Of a stretch of DNA of 64,000 bases, positions 19,703 to 31,614 are shown in pieces. Each line of letters starts with the position of its first letter. Position 1 is the stretch's first letter. Both the position numbers and the translations under genes were made by a program. This stretch comes from Clytia hemisphaerica (taxonomy: Eukaryota; Cnidaria; Hydrozoa; Leptothecata; Clytiidae), in NCBI GenBank assembly GCA_902728285.1, contig CACVBU010001011.1, forward strand, positions 248,001-312,000, in the 5' to 3' direction. The notes beneath the pieces were generated by a model that was not told where the DNA came from, did no database searches, and saw only the letters and a list, made by a program, of their open reading frames with translations.

Positions 19703-19769
19703 ACCAAACACGAAAAAAAGACGTAACAAAGAAGAAAGACGAACAAACTAACAAACGAAAAAACCTTAA

Positions 19770-22700
19770 CATACTATATACTAATGCAGACCAACTAACT
19801 AAAATAAAGAGAAAGAACTAAATGAAGTGATTTCAAAAGAACAACCCGATATCATTGCAATTTGTGAAGTAAAACCGAAACATTCGAAAAAAGAACGTCT
19901 CATACAAGACTACCACATTGAAGGCTACTCCGAACCCTACGAAACAAATGCCTTAAATAATGTTGGACGTGGAATCATCGTTTTGACACATAAATCGATC
20001 AAAAATGTAGTCGAAGTGACACCCAATAGTGAATTTCAGGAGGTGTGCTTACTGGAAATCAAACTCAAAGGAGCGGATTCTTTGCTTTTTGGATGTATGT
20101 ATCGAAGTCCAACCAACACGCTAACATCAGCAAAAAACAATACAGCACTTAATCTTCTTCTGAAGGAAATAGCAATGAATAAGAAATACATTCATAAGTG
20201 TATCGTCGGTGACTTCAACTATAAAGATATCAATTGGGAAAACTGGTCAACTCCTCACGATGACACGAAGGAAGACGAACAATTTCTCGAAGCTTTAAGA
20301 GACTCCTTCTTTTACCAACACGTCGATGAACCAACAAGAGCTAGAGGTACCGATACGCCATCAATTATTGACCTGATTCTGACAAATGAAGAAAGCCAGG
20401 TTAGCAACATAACCTATCTTTCACCACTTCATAAAAGTGATCACAGTGTTCTATCATTTACGTTCGAATGTTACCTTGAAACAGAATGCATTATTGAAAA
20501 CTATAACTACAATAAGGCAGATTTTGAAGCAATGAAAGGACATCTTGAGACTCTGACTGGGTTACAGGTTTCCATCAAAAAGCAGAAAATGCAAACGTAA
20601 ATGATTGCTGGAAGATGTTGCGAGATAAATTATTCGAGCTTAGGAATCGGTACGTTCCTCGTACGAAGGGGAAACATGCCTACGGAAAAAAGGGAAGTTT
20701 TGCAATCGATCAAGATATTCAACAAAGCTTAAAAGAAAAACGTCGCCTTCATCGCAAATGGATAAGATCAATAGGTACAACTTCGGAACAGAGAAATAGA
20801 GCTATTTACGCTACTGCGAGAAACAAGGTTACAGGAAAGATCAGACGAGAAAGAAGAACACTAGAAGAACGAATTTGTGGTCAAGCAAAAAGAAGCCCTA
20901 AGAAGTTTTGGAAGCATATCCGGAACTCAATGAAGACCAAAACGGGAATTTCCCCTCTTCTCCTTGATCCAAATGATAAATCATCACTTCGTTTTACGGG
21001 GCTCCCCCAGGGGCTGGCGTGACGCGTGAATGACCCTTTTTTCTGTCGTGAATACGTGAATTGGACTTTTTCAACGCGTGAATACGTGAATTGAGATATC
21101 CGCGTGAACGTGAAAATAAGATTTTACCAGCGTGAATTCGTGAATCGAGATTTTGAGCGTGAACGTGAAAAGCAAATTATTGTCTAAAAAAAAACTGAAT
21201 AAACCTAAATATGTAAAATTTTCTTGCTCGCTTCGCTCGCATAATCCTTGATATCATATTGACCTATTACCTTTGTAAAGTTATTAAAAATAATCCAAAA
21301 TTGAAACAGAAACAAATATCTTTTTCTTATTTTTCTAAGGGCCCATTTTGTGATGCAAATATTGCATCCAGCGAAAGTGATTTGAGCCAAAACGAAAAAG
21401 TCTAAATGAGAAAATCTTCTTCGCCGGCTCCAATGATGGTCGTCTTTCTGTAATCGCTTATATTGTTACTGAATGCAGTACACAAAATGATACCGCATGA
21501 ACTTGGAGACAGTGAAGGATATTTGATTCTTCGATAATTTACAAAAGTTGGTAGATAGTTCTAAAAATTTTATATGATTGCATCATCGAACATTCAGAAA
21601 ATAACTCTTGTGACGCCGCACCGTGTAAGGCAGGAACGTTACTCGCCGTACCAGATTTGTACCACTAAATGGTCAGTGTTGAAAACAATCAAAGATTCTG
21701 AATGAATAGATTGACCAAAAAAGGCATATTAGGGTAACAAGAGTGTGTTAAGGCCGTTTTCTCAGCAATGAAAGAGTGAAAGTTGTCAAAAAATTTTCGC
21801 GCTCGCTTCGCTCGCTTTTTCCTTTTCACAGCTTTTCTTCCATGAGACAGGTGGTCAAACTTTGGAATTTGCGTCCTCTGGTTGTACCACCTCTTTGAAG
21901 CTCGCGACTTTCCAGACCATGAATTTGGGCCAAACCTCGATTTAAATTTATTCTCAAAATAAAATATATTTAGGGCCTGCGACGAAGAAAATTCGGGGGG
22001 AACCTTAAAGCTAAGGCTTAACTTTGCACTTGCCTCCCTTAAAAAGCAAATTCAGGCAGGGTTTATACCACCGTACGCCAGAGAGGTAGTTTTTTGTAAC
22101 TTTGGCGTGATAGACGTGATAGACAGATAGACAGACCTTAAAACATTACCCTATGAAAGCTCCAATAATTGTGAGAGGTCTTAAAAGGTCGACGCTGTCG
22201 AGAATAAGGTCAAAAAACTGCAGAAAACTTTATGTTGGCCATAAAAAGGTCAAATTTAGCCCAATAAGGTTACAATCGTTTAACAAAAGAATTAAAAGCA
22301 AAATCACTGCGTGAACGTGAAAATGGTTTTTTTCGCGCGTGAATACGTGAATGAGCAAAAAATTTTGCGTGAATACGTGAATTGAGGGTCGACTGGGGGG
22401 GCCTCTTTTACTGATGAGGATAAAGCTGACATCCTACAGGATCAGTTTTGCAGTGTTTTTACGAATGAACCTGCTGGATCACTACCTGAGTTTCCATCAC
22501 GAACATACACAGATGTAGCATTCGATCTAACAATCGACATGATCAAAAAGGAACTGAAAGATTTGAATCCTAATAAATCGCTAGGACCTGATGAGATTCA
22601 CCCAGTCATGCTGAAAAAGCTGGCCTTTTACATAGCCGGTCCTTTACATACTATCATGGCCAAGTCCTTCGTAGAAAGTAAACTACCTGATGATTGGAAG

Positions 22701-24052
22701 ACTGCACATATGTCCCCGATCTACAAGAAAGGAAAAAAGAACCTTGCAGAAAATTACAGGCCCGTTAGTTTAACATCAGTTGCGTGTAGAGTAATGGAAA
22801 GAATCCTAAAGAAACAAATAATGGAACACCTCACGAATGAGAAATTGCTATCAACCAAACAACATGGGTTCATGGGTAAACGATCGACAGTGACACAACT
22901 ACTTCACTACTTAGACAAATGTGCAGACTCTATATCCAATGATAAGGTTGTTGACGTAATCTATTTCGACTTCGCAAAGGCATTTGACACCGTTCCACAT
23001 CGCAGATTACTAAGAAAACTCGAAGCGTATGGAATCAGAGGAAGGGTACTTGGTTGGATGAAAGCATTTTTGTCCGATCGTTACCAATATGTGAAGGTCA
23101 ATGGAAAGTTATCTAAGAAATGCCAGGTGCAAAGTGGTGTTCCACAAGGAAGTGTCTTAGGTCCACTCCTTTTCGTTATTTACATCAATGATCTAGCTGA
23201 AGTTACCAACTCAGAAATGTTTCTCTTTGCCGATGACACAAAGCTTGTTGAAGAAATAAATAACGCTGAAGATGCAATTAGACTTCAGCACGATATCGAG
23301 GCAATGGAAAGTGGTCTGGTGACTGGTTGTTGAAATTCCATCCTGACAAGTGCCACGTGCTGACACTAGGGAAATTCTGGAACATTCAACATGCACATCC
23401 TTACGAGATCGCTGGCTCTGTCCTAGAACATGTTGATCAAGAGAAGGATCTTGGAGTGATTATTGATAGTGAATTGAATTTCGAAGAACACATCTACACC
23501 AAGATCAAGAAGGCTAACTCGATCGTTGGATTGATTAATAGAAGCTTCGACTTCCTTTCTCCCGAGATGCTCCGCACACTTTTCATTGCATTTGTGAGAC
23601 CTCACCTTGAGTACGCGCAAGCTGTTTGGTCTCCACGACTGATCAAACACTCTGATGCAATTGAAAGTGTCCAACGTAGGGCCACAAGACTTGTCGGTGG
23701 TTATAGAAACCATTCATATGAAGAACGTTTACAAGTCATGAACCTACCCAGCCTCAAGATCCGGCGTAAAATCGGGGACATGGTGGAAGTATATAAACAT
23801 CTTAATGTCTATGATAAATCTTCCCTATGTCAGAAACTCGTTCTTCGAAATCGACCTCAACGTAAGCACAATCTCGAATTAAAGAGGAATTTCGCTGAAG
23901 ACGGCATTAGAGGATACCAAACGAATTCACTTTACTATAGAAGCATTGATACTTGGAACAGTTTGGCAACCAATGTTGTAAATGCACCGTCCGTAGGGAA
24001 ATTCAAACTAGAATTGACAAACGAATGGAAAGATAAGATCTATAAATTGTAA
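19770..24052 (+). pseudogene. LINE ORF2: endonuclease and reverse transcriptase, interrupted
   Basis: The endonuclease (about 19770-20500) shows ILYTNADQL, AICEVKPK, FNYKDINW after VGD, SIIDLILTN and KSDHSVL. The RT (22539-23333) shows NYRPVSLTS, IYFDFAKAFDTVPH, SGVPQGSVLGPLLF and FADDTK. The thumb and C-terminal part (23327-24052) contain KDLGVIIDSEL and RPHLEYAQAVW. Breaks visible: near 19813 (one A fewer than copy 2), near 20570, at the insertion after 20997, and near 23310 (WSGDWLLKFHPDKC needs a frame change). The enzyme nicks target DNA and primes reverse transcription. Confidence 0.9.
20992..22411. mobile_element. 1.4-kb non-autonomous DNA transposon inside LINE ORF2
   Basis: TTTTAC lies at 20992-20997 and again at 22406-22411. 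Between them are 1408 bp with short related ends (GGGGCTCCCCCAG and, reversed, GAGGCCCCCCCAG; 11 of 13 match). Joining the flanks with one TTTTAC restores the ORF2 frame exactly (RFTDEDKADILQ). Both ends carry subterminal copies of GCGTGAATACGTGAA and GCGTGAACGTGAAAA. Two GCTCGCTTCGCTCGC motifs lie inside. No protein is encoded. Confidence 0.9.
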
Positions 24053-24125
24053 AGATGTAAGATTGTTTCATAGAGGTCAATAGACCTGAGAAATACACTT
24101 CTATAAATTAAAATTAAAATAATTC

Positions 24126-25840
24126 AAGGGATTATCATCATGTTCTGATGGTTTTTCTAAAGCAAAAAAAACTTAAGTATTCACTTCAATGTTTGAGTAT
24201 GTTTTCTCAAAACAGCAAAAAATGGACGTTTTAAGAATCTTTTTCTCTATCGACGATTATAATGGTTTCGATGATTTTCTACATTACTTTATTTTACCCC
24301 TTAAAAGGGTCATTACAATTGCAACTTTGCAGTAAAATCCTTTCTCATTTAATGATATGAAATAATAGAGAAAAAATAATATTCAGTGATTATTTTTATA
24401 TATATAACAAGCACAGTAAAGCAAATGGCCCTTTCAATGGATTTGTCTCTTTCGTCTTGATTCCTTCCTAGCCACCATTTTTCTTAAAACATAATTCAAT
24501 TTTGAGCATCTGAAGAATCGGAAAACCTCCCTTTTAACTGCCACGTATGATAATTAAGTTCTTTTGGACGGATGAAAAATTAGAATACACGGCAACTCCT
24601 TGTGTTGTCATTCCTTTGTTTTGTATTGTGGTGTCTTTTTTACCCTCTTTGGCTCTTTTTTGTTACGGTCACTTTAAATCTTAGAATTCCTATCTGAGAA
24701 TTATTTTGCTTAGATTGTATTTGAGACTTTTTAACATACAGTAGTTGAATTCATCTTTGACAGCGTTACTTATGTCTGTACATATCAATATAATCTATAG
24801 TATTTTAATCATACTCTATTTGTATATAATATAATAATAAATTAAAGTTGAGATTAAAATTGTAAGTTATTATATATCCATTACAGGGTAATATTTATTC
24901 ATTTGTAGATAGCTATTCTATATTATTCACATTTCTAATTTAGCAAATATTTATTAACAAATATAATTATTCATTTTGTAAATACGAAAACTTCTGAAAA
25001 TTCTGATCTGAAAATAGATTTCTGTTTTCAAAATTGTTGATTGTTAATTTTCTTCCTTTTTATTTTGGACTTTGTAACTTTGTCTTAGTTAGTTTTCTCT
25101 GATCCTTGAACGATTCTAAAATAAAAAAGCATACCTGTACTGTTTTAATATTGACGATTAAGGTTACCAAATAGACTAAACTGTTCAGAAAAATTTCTAA
25201 AGAAAAATCCAACCGGAAATAGCGTCCAATAATAAAACTTTCCACTAAATAATGGGGTTCTTCAAAGTTGTAAGTTTTAATCGGAGAAGTTTCTTCATTT
25301 TTTTGTTGTTTGTTTAAAAGAGCTCGAAAATAGATATGTAAATCAAACCATATAACCAGTACTGCATATAACTCAGTTTTGTCTTGAGTCTAGATCCTAT
25401 CTGTTATACACCTGAAGAAATAAGAACAAAGAAATGAATTAGCAAAATCATTACAACCGCTTTTGATACCATCAAAAAATAACGAAAGACGTTTTCCACT
25501 TTTGATCTACACCCCTGCCCCCCCCCGTCTTCCGTGTCTGCCCTTACATCTACATTAAAACCTCATTCTTTCCCAAAGTTTTATGGGTCATTTTAATTTA
25601 GCATTGATCCTTTAACAAAAGTCAATTTCTATTCCTATCAACGTTTAAATTGTAGTCTTTTTTCCTGTTTTTTCTTTCAATTTCAAGATTGAGATGAAAT
25701 TACAAGTTTGCAGCCAATAGGATTTTTAAAACTTGGCTTTGGTAGCAATGAAAAATCTCGACAACCAAGAATGATAAGATAATATTGGTTTTTGATGGAA
25801 ATTAATGCTAAGCTATGAAATTTATTTATTGCCAGTAAAA
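24126..25840. other. No gene recognised
   Basis: Intergenic AT-rich DNA. I saw no splice-bounded coding segment, no inverted repeat and no clear repeat family, apart from a short C-rich run near 25513-25525. Confidence 0.45.
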
Positions 25841-26130
25841 ACTATTGTCAATCCAATAGAATTATTCATTGTCGATGAAAATAGTTGGTTGGCAATTAAA
25901 ATTATTGACTGTCAATGAAATTTATTGGTTACCAATAAAAAATTATTGATCATCAATAAAACTTGTTGATTAACAATAAAAATTGTCGATTAACAATAAA
26001 AATTGTCGATTAACAATAAAAATTGTTGATTATCGATAAAAATTGTTGGTTGTAAGTAAAAATTATTGATAATCCAATAAAAACTATTGATAATCCAAAA
26101 AAAGTTGTTCCTTGTCAATAAAAAACATAG
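25840..26130. repeat. 20-bp minisatellite around AACAATAAAAATTGTNGATT
   Basis: About 14 degenerate copies. The central ones (25974-26040) are nearly identical at 20-bp spacing. Many units are themselves weak palindromes (TTGATTATCAA type). Confidence 0.8.
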
Positions 26131-26402
26131 TTTGTGTTCAAAATCTATGTTTTTTGACTTACTAGTGCAGGTGTGAAAGATTTCCACTTTCTCAACACAC
26201 GCCACTTGACTAATGGTGCTCATCCGCTATCTTCCATTCGCCAAACCTCCGTGGATAATGTCTTATTTCGGTATCTCTCCAGATTGAAAGAAGTATTTAT
26301 ATATTATAAATTCAGTTAGAGACACTTCATTTAGAAGTTGCTGCAACTCACGTTATTTTGGCTTTCACTCTTTAGTAATAAATACTGTTTTGTTTTGTTC
26401 AG

Positions 26403-26537
26403 GTTAAAATTACCAAACAATGGTTAGATGGTCTCAACCGATTCGTTCAAATTGATCACACAATCCCATCGAATATTGAGCCTCAAGATTTTGTTTTCGA
26501 ATCGCATAGTCTTGAAAAGAGTTGTTTTTGTAGACAG
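26403..26537 (+). CDS. Exon with first half of a PHD finger
   Basis: TTTGTTCAG precedes and GTATGA follows. The 45 codons read VKITKQWLDGLNRFVQIDHT and end in EKSCFCRQ, which supplies the first two cysteines (C-x-C) of a PHD finger. It joins the exon at 26774 in phase 0. Confidence 0.68.
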
Positions 26538-26773
26538 GTATGATGATGTGTTGAGTTTTTGTTTTTGATTCCTCCGTCTGAAATATCTGAGAATAGGTCC
26601 CATCTCTTATTTACCAAACTTCCACTTCCAAAACACTTTATTGTTGTTATTATTATGATTTGCCCATTTCGATAAAAAAATAATGAAATGTAACAATTCT
26701 TTGAAAAATGAGAGCAGGAGTAAACAACATGCCACACACATTTACCATAAAATACTTCATTTATTCCTTTGAG

Positions 26774-27040
26774 GTGGACGAGGATAATCGTGGTTTTGTG
26801 CAGTGCATTTCAGCAAAATGTCGGATCAAGTGGTTCCATTTTGATTGTGTCACTGCTATTCTTAATGGAGACTTTACATGCCATCGTTGCCTTGGCCTTG
26901 ATCACTGGTGTACCTGTGGTGGCAAAGGTTTAAAGTGTGTTATGACCCCATGGATTTCAAAGATTCTCAGAGACTACCCTAATCGAACCTATTTGGCTCC
27001 CCTTAAGTTTAAATCAAAGATTAAGGACTTGTTTACTTAG
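26774..27040 (+). CDS. Exon with the rest of a PHD finger, C-terminal
   Basis: It starts after TTCCTTTGAG and ends at a TAG. The sequence VDEDNRGFVQCISAKCRIKW, then FHFDCV, then FTCHRC completes a C-x-C, C-x4-C, H-x2-C, C-x2-C zinc-binding series together with the previous exon. A further CTCGGKGLKC and a basic tail follow. PHD fingers usually read histone tails, but in invertebrate genomes they are also common in mobile-element proteins. The trailing C-x-CG segment is shared with the relics at 27.1 and 46.6 kb, which suggests a repeated family instead of a single chromatin gene. Confidence 0.7.
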   Translation: MDEDNRGFVQCISAKCRIKWFHFDCVTAILNGDFTCHRCLGLDHWCTCGGKGLKCVMTPWISKILRDYPNRTYLAPLKFKSKIKDLFT

Positions 27041-27098
27041 GTCTTATATCTACAAAACTATTCCAATGATTAAAGAGATCATTTTCATATAATTTTAG

Positions 27099-27250
27099 AG
27101 TCGTATGGTAAGATGGTTGGTTGCTCCAACGAGTCGTGTGTTATCGAATTGTACCACTTGAAATGTGTTGAGTTAAGGCAGGTCATTGCACGGAAGAGAA
27201 TGAAATAGAGCGGGACGTGTGTACGTGTGGACAAGTTGTCAATGCGGACG
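27099..27250 (+). pseudogene. Relic of a second PHD-finger exon
   Basis: After AATTTTAG the frame reads ESYGKMVGCSNESCVIELYH and LKCVEL, the middle of a PHD finger. It then shifts and continues as CTEENEIERDVCTCGQVVNA in another frame. At least one indel separates the two parts. It closely resembles the relic at 46599. Confidence 0.62.
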
Positions 27251-27299
27251 AGACCATGTGCTTCCCATAGATGTCCAGTGTCGACGTATCATGTTTGTT

Positions 27300-28230
27300 G
27301 TGTAACTTTTTGATAAATAACGAGATTGCTCACGAGAATTTTTTGACCCGCATTCCGCGAGATCGTGTTTAATCGCCCGCGCGTGTATGCTCTGTGAATT
27401 CTGTCTGCTGTATATGGTAACTGTATGCAAGAAAAAGCTCCTCTCCTCAGTCTTTTGAAACTTTAAGGAGATTGGAGAGTGTCTTAACCCCCCAGATGGA
27501 AATTCTAATTTTACAGGCACTAGCAGGGTTTACATCCCGTTTGTAGCAGTCCCACTAAAGAGTCTTGTAAATCCCTTAAGAATCGGTGATCGGCTTCCGC
27601 ATGTTGGAAATGATCTAAAATCATTTGTTTAAGAAGTTAATACCTTGACAGGGTAAATAAAATTATACAGGTCATGGCAAATAAAGATATTATATCTTTC
27701 ATCATTATTCGCCTTTTAGACATCTTGGGTGGCCGAGTGGATAAGGCGGTGAGCTGATAGGTTTGTGAAAGTCATTTTCGAGAGTTCGAATCCTATACGG
27801 TGCGTTGGAGTTATTGTCAGCATTGACCAAAGTTTTTCTGGTTTTATGAGGTCTTATTGATATTTATGAAAAATCCCGTTATATTTTTAAGAAACAAAAA
27901 TTTTCTAAGTGGTGTCAACTCAGTGCAGTTTGACTCAAGTACAGTATTTCAAAGATTAGGTTGGTTATTAGTGGGTGGAGAGTTAAGATTCAAGAGTCAT
28001 GACTTTCCCTTCTCTTGAAATCCAGTATTCCAAAACTTTAAACTAAAAAAAATGCATAAAAATCGACTTTCGTCTTTTTTAATTATTATCACTTTTTTCA
28101 GAACCACAAGTGAAAAGAAAAGCAGCTAAAAATGATTGACAGGTCTAAAGAATGATTGACAAGTGCGGGTTTGCTCGCGCGGGTTAAAAATTCTCGTGAG
28201 CAATCTCGTTATTTATCACAATGTGTTGTG
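27300..28230. repeat. Inverted repeat pair, 40-50 bp, about 870 bp apart
   Basis: GATAAATAACGAGATTGCTC at 27312 onward (to 27351) is matched in reverse complement at 28179-28218 with one or two differences, continuing into a Cys/Gly-rich CCCGC end. This could be the TIRs of a MITE or two opposed fragments of one repeat. No target duplication was identified. Confidence 0.6.
27722..27806 (+). tRNA. tRNA-like sequence, probably a pseudogene or SINE head
   Basis: GGTGGCCGAGTGGATAAGGC matches the A-box and D-arm of a serine/leucine tRNA, and GAGTTCGAATCCT is a good B-box, with a long variable region between them. The acceptor stem does not pair (CATCTTG against GGTGCG) and the anticodon stem is poor, so it is unlikely to be a functional tRNA. 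It could drive polymerase III transcription as a tRNA-derived SINE. Confidence 0.5.
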
Positions 28231-28470
28231 TAGATGTAGAGTTAGAATGATTTTGTGTCGTCAGGAGTTTTATTACATTGTATTGTTTTATATTGTATTT
28301 TGGCCTACAAGTTTTTACAATTTTATTTTCAAAAATCCGCCAAATTTGAGTTCCGCCAAAATTAGTTCCAATAAGGTATTTTATTTAAACTTTTTTTTTT
28401 GATAGGCTTAAATGAAGTATTTGCAATCTTTGTAATTTACATTTTGACATTAGGGACCATAGAGTAAATT

Positions 28471-29660
28471 TCAGGATTTTGAGGTGGACGATGTTAGTAC
28501 GCCAAAAGATTTTCCACAACCATTGACTTTACAGATAAAACGATCTTTTTCGTGGTTGGTTTTAATTTTACTAGTCAGTTTCGAGTTGTCCGAAAATATT
28601 TCTCCACAAACAATGCATGTGTTGCGGTCTTGGTTTCGATTTTCCGTTTCTCCTTTGCCGTCATCGGTCTTTTCTTTGACGAAACTAACAATTAGAATGA
28701 AATGAAATGAGAGATTAATTTAGTTTCTCGTAGTTTTTAGCACTACGATTTTAAATTTTAACAACTGTAGTAAAAAATAGCTCTTGTAAAAATCCAATTT
28801 TTCAATATTAAAGGGTAACTCAACAAATTTGCATTTTTCTGTTTCTATCTTGAAATCGTTTGTTTCAACGATAAATTTCAAGGTTGTAACTCTCCTTTAA
28901 CTCTAAAAATTTCTTTATTGAGCTTTCAAAAAAAGGCTCCCCTCTACTAAAATGAAATTATTTATCAAATAAAAAAGGCGCACCTTCAGCTGTTTTATGA
29001 CGTAGCTGTATTCAGAAAGCCGAAGATGCTTATCTCTCAGGCTAAAAATCAGCGAAGACAGGCCTTTCAGTAGAGGGTTTGTGACTAAATCTTTGTGTTT
29101 CATGTTGGATTTTTTATTGTTATTCACCCACAATTTACCAGGAATACTTTTCTATGTATTTATTTCTTATTTAAAACAGAACTCTTGAAAACATACTGAA
29201 TTTGTTCTGTTTTCTGAATACTGTGACGTCTATCTTTTTAAAAAGAAAGGGGTGATTTTTTGAACTTATTTTTAACTGAAGTGAAGAGAAATCTTTCATG
29301 ATTTTTATTTGAGAGATCGGTCTTATATACTTTCTTTCTCAATTTTATATATAATATTACCAAAAATCAGGGAAAAAATTAAAATGACAAATTTGTTACC
29401 CTTTAAGTAAGAAGCGTTCACAATCATAGTTACCGTTTGTTTGAACGTATCGGGATTTTCTTCGTCGCCATCTTTCTTGGGCCTTTGCACTTCCTTAAAT
29501 GAAAATAAGAATCAATTAGAATACAACTGCTTGGCAAATTTACATGTAGAAAAGAAACGTTGACATTAGCATGGACTTATAAATAAATATTTGAAATATA
29601 TATCTATCTAACTCGTCGCTTTTCGGTTTGTTTTTGTTGCACTGCTTCCAAGGAATCCAT
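28471..29660 (-). CDS. C2H2 zinc-finger gene, minus strand, spliced
   Basis: Exon 1 (29660-29613) starts with ATG and reads MDSLEAVQQKQTEKRR. It joins exon 2 (29493-29434, EVQRPKKDGDEENPDTFKQT) in phase 0 with correct GT/AG borders. A downstream exon (28684-28471) reads CIVCGEIFSDNSKLTS, then KTNHEKDRFICKVNGCGKSF and ends at TGA. This gives a first C2H2 finger in which the first histidine is replaced (LTSKIKTNH) and the start of a second. The junction from exon 2 to the finger exon does not keep phase, so an intermediate exon is missing or the gene is broken. A TATA box lies upstream. It may be a host-type or captured DNA-binding protein. Confidence 0.55.
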
Positions 29661-29708
29661 TATTTTATGAATTAGGTTGAAGGATAAGCAGGTGGATCGA
29701 GCGAATTC

Positions 29709-29716
29709 TTTATATA
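29709..29716 (-). promoter_or_regulatory. TATA box upstream of the zinc-finger gene
   Basis: On the minus strand it reads TATATAAA, about 49 bases before the ATG at 29660. A start site near 29680 would leave a very short leader. Inferred from position only. Confidence 0.4.
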
Positions 29717-29719
29717 CAC

Positions 29720-30216
29720 AGATGTTGTATGATTGCTTGTCTCGGCTAATCAAATACATTTAAAATAGATCTCAAATAATCTAACTTCTTTTGAAACTCG
29801 TGCGAGTACATCGTCTGGCTCAGGCAATCAAATTAATTTCATAAAAATAATTGACATCCACGTTGGAAATATTTGGCAAGATCTCAAAAAATCGTACGAA
29901 ATAGTATCAAATAGACTCATAATCATTATTTCAATGAAATCCAAACTTCTAGATGCATAACATTCGAAATACATTTTATAAACAAAAAATATCGTACGAT
30001 ATCGCATAAACGTTCTGATTTCCATAATAAAAGCTAAAATCTAATTTTTTATCATCTTGTCTTATTCTTTCAACGAACCAGAATTATGGAGCCAAAAGTT
30101 TTATTTCTACTGAAATTAGCCTGACAGACCACTGGTACGACGTAATCCGATACAATCAATATAGATTAAGAAATTAAAGGCAACGCCGACTTTATGTTGG
30201 TATCAGTGCGCCCAGT
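29720..30216. other. Intergenic; divergent promoter space
   Basis: Lies between the minus-strand zinc-finger gene and the plus-strand HIRAN gene, which are transcribed away from each other. No repeat or coding segment is recognised. A shared promoter region is possible. Confidence 0.35.
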
Positions 30217-30591
30217 ATGGCATACCATGTTTTTCGAATTAAGCCAGAGGTAAACGTTCCTCTATCCCACCGCCGTGATTTCATGAACGACTATGATATT
30301 AATGCTGTTCAAGTTTGTTATCGGGGTGATGTGATTGGCATGATGCCTAAAGATGTTTGTGCCATTGTTGCAGGCCTCATGGACAATGGAACAATTAAAA
30401 ATTCAGCAGTAGTTTACACAGGTGAATTCCACCACGGACCATCGCAACATTTTGGATTAGGAACAAAGCTTAGATGTATATACTATTTTGAATTGACAAA
30501 CGCTAATGATCGAGATATTCTCAAAAACAAGCTTCTCTCAAGTTTTTCAACCGACTTACCATCGCAACAATTTAACAGCTTTTATTTTTAA
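30217..30591 (+). CDS. HIRAN-domain protein, 124 residues
   Basis: Single-exon frame from ATG to TAA. The centre reads YDINAVQVCYRGDVIGMMPK and then DVCAIVAGLMDNG, which fits the HIRAN pattern (hydrophobic, D-x-N-A-V-x-V, G-x-x-I-G-x-x-P-x-x-x-A-x-x-x-x-x-L). HIRAN domains bind 3' ends of DNA, for example in HLTF, and also occur alone in small proteins of invertebrates and mobile elements. At 124 residues this is a stand-alone domain without helicase. The frame shows no lesion. Confidence 0.7.
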   Translation: MAYHVFRIKPEVNVPLSHRRDFMNDYDINAVQVCYRGDVIGMMPKDVCAIVAGLMDNGTIKNSAVVYTGEFHHGPSQHFGLGTKLRCIYYFELTNANDRDILKNKLLSSFSTDLPSQQFNSFYF

Positions 30592-31081
30592 TTCTATGTG
30601 ACTTTTGACCCAGCGCGCTTGCAAAGGGGCCTTTCAAGAGGAAATTTCCTTGTGTCTGTCTGTCCTGTCTGTCCGCAGTCTGTGCCGTGTTCTGTTTTTC
30701 TATCCTCTCACCCCTATCCGTGCCGTGTTTGCTCCTTCCACCCTATTTTCTATTTTGTAAGCTTTCGCACCAGGTGCTTCGACTCCTGCCTTGGAAACAA
30801 GAAGAAGAAGTTTGGGAATGAACTTGTTTCTTCAAAGACTTTGTGCTTTGGGACATCCTTATGAATCGGTGTCGGGTAGAATGTAAATGACTACCAAGGC
30901 GAAACATTTTTTCAATCTGCGGAAACGTTAAACGGGGGTATGGTGGTTCCATTTAGAGGGAGGTTCTGTTATTATCAGTTAGGGTCAGGGTTGGTTGGAC
31001 TCGAGGGTCACAATATAGAGCCGAAGGCTCTCTTAGGGGCACTTGTACCCTGTGACTAAACATAGGGGTGCGTAACAGCCC
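30592..31081. other. No gene recognised; pyrimidine-rich then repeat-like sequence
   Basis: TGTCTGTCTGTCCTGTCTGTCC near 30653 is a simple repeat. From about 30950 the composition becomes GC-richer and ends at the assembly gap. Confidence 0.4.
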
Positions 31082-31523
31082 NNNNNNNNNNNNNNNNNNN
31101 NNNNNNNNNNNNNNNNNNNNNNNNNNNNNNNNNNNNNNNNNNNNNNNNNNNNNNNNNNNNNNNNNNNNNNNNNNNNNNNNNNNNNNNNNNNNNNNNNNNN
31201 NNNNNNNNNNNNNNNNNNNNNNNNNNNNNNNNNNNNNNNNNNNNNNNNNNNNNNNNNNNNNNNNNNNNNNNNNNNNNNNNNNNNNNNNNNNNNNNNNNNN
31301 NNNNNNNNNNNNNNNNNNNNNNNNNNNNNNNNNNNNNNNNNNNNNNNNNNNNNNNNNNNNNNNNNNNNNNNNNNNNNNNNNNNNNNNNNNNNNNNNNNNN
31401 NNNNNNNNNNNNNNNNNNNNNNNNNNNNNNNNNNNNNNNNNNNNNNNNNNNNNNNNNNNNNNNNNNNNNNNNNNNNNNNNNNNNNNNNNNNNNNNNNNNN
31501 NNNNNNNNNNNNNNNNNNNNNNN
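31082..31523. other. Assembly gap, 442 N
   Basis: Unknown bases. The right side resumes with a run of 11 C, suggesting that a homopolymer or GC-rich repeat stopped the assembly. Long open frames across it are artefacts of N translation. Confidence 0.98.
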
Positions 31524-31592
31524 CCCCCCCCCCCTCTAGACGAGACCCTCTGTTTTTTTTATAATTTGATGTACACAAGACGGGTTCGAGCT

Positions 31593-31614
31593 GTGAGTCC
31601 AATATTGGACTCAC
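31593..31614. repeat. Perfect 22-bp palindrome
   Basis: GTGAGTCCAAT is followed directly by its exact reverse complement. It could be the fused end of an element or a protein-binding palindrome. Confidence 0.75.

Larger units (their letters stand above)
18554..24125 (+). mobile_element. CR1-like LINE, near full length, split by a 1.4-kb insert
   Basis: Two genes, ORF1 (18651-19702) and ORF2 (about 19770-24052), lie in LINE order. The tail is AAATTAAAATTAAAATAA after 24105 instead of poly(A), as in CR1/L2-group LINEs. The 5' limit is set by the start of identity with a second copy at 62623. ORF2 has an APE-type endonuclease and RT. Removing the insert 20998-22405 restores the frame. At least four other single-base frame breaks remain, so this copy is not autonomous as read. 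Confidence 0.93.

Noticed and set aside
27722-27806. Functional serine/leucine tRNA
   Set aside because: A-box and B-box are good but the acceptor and anticodon stems do not pair; reported only as tRNA-like.
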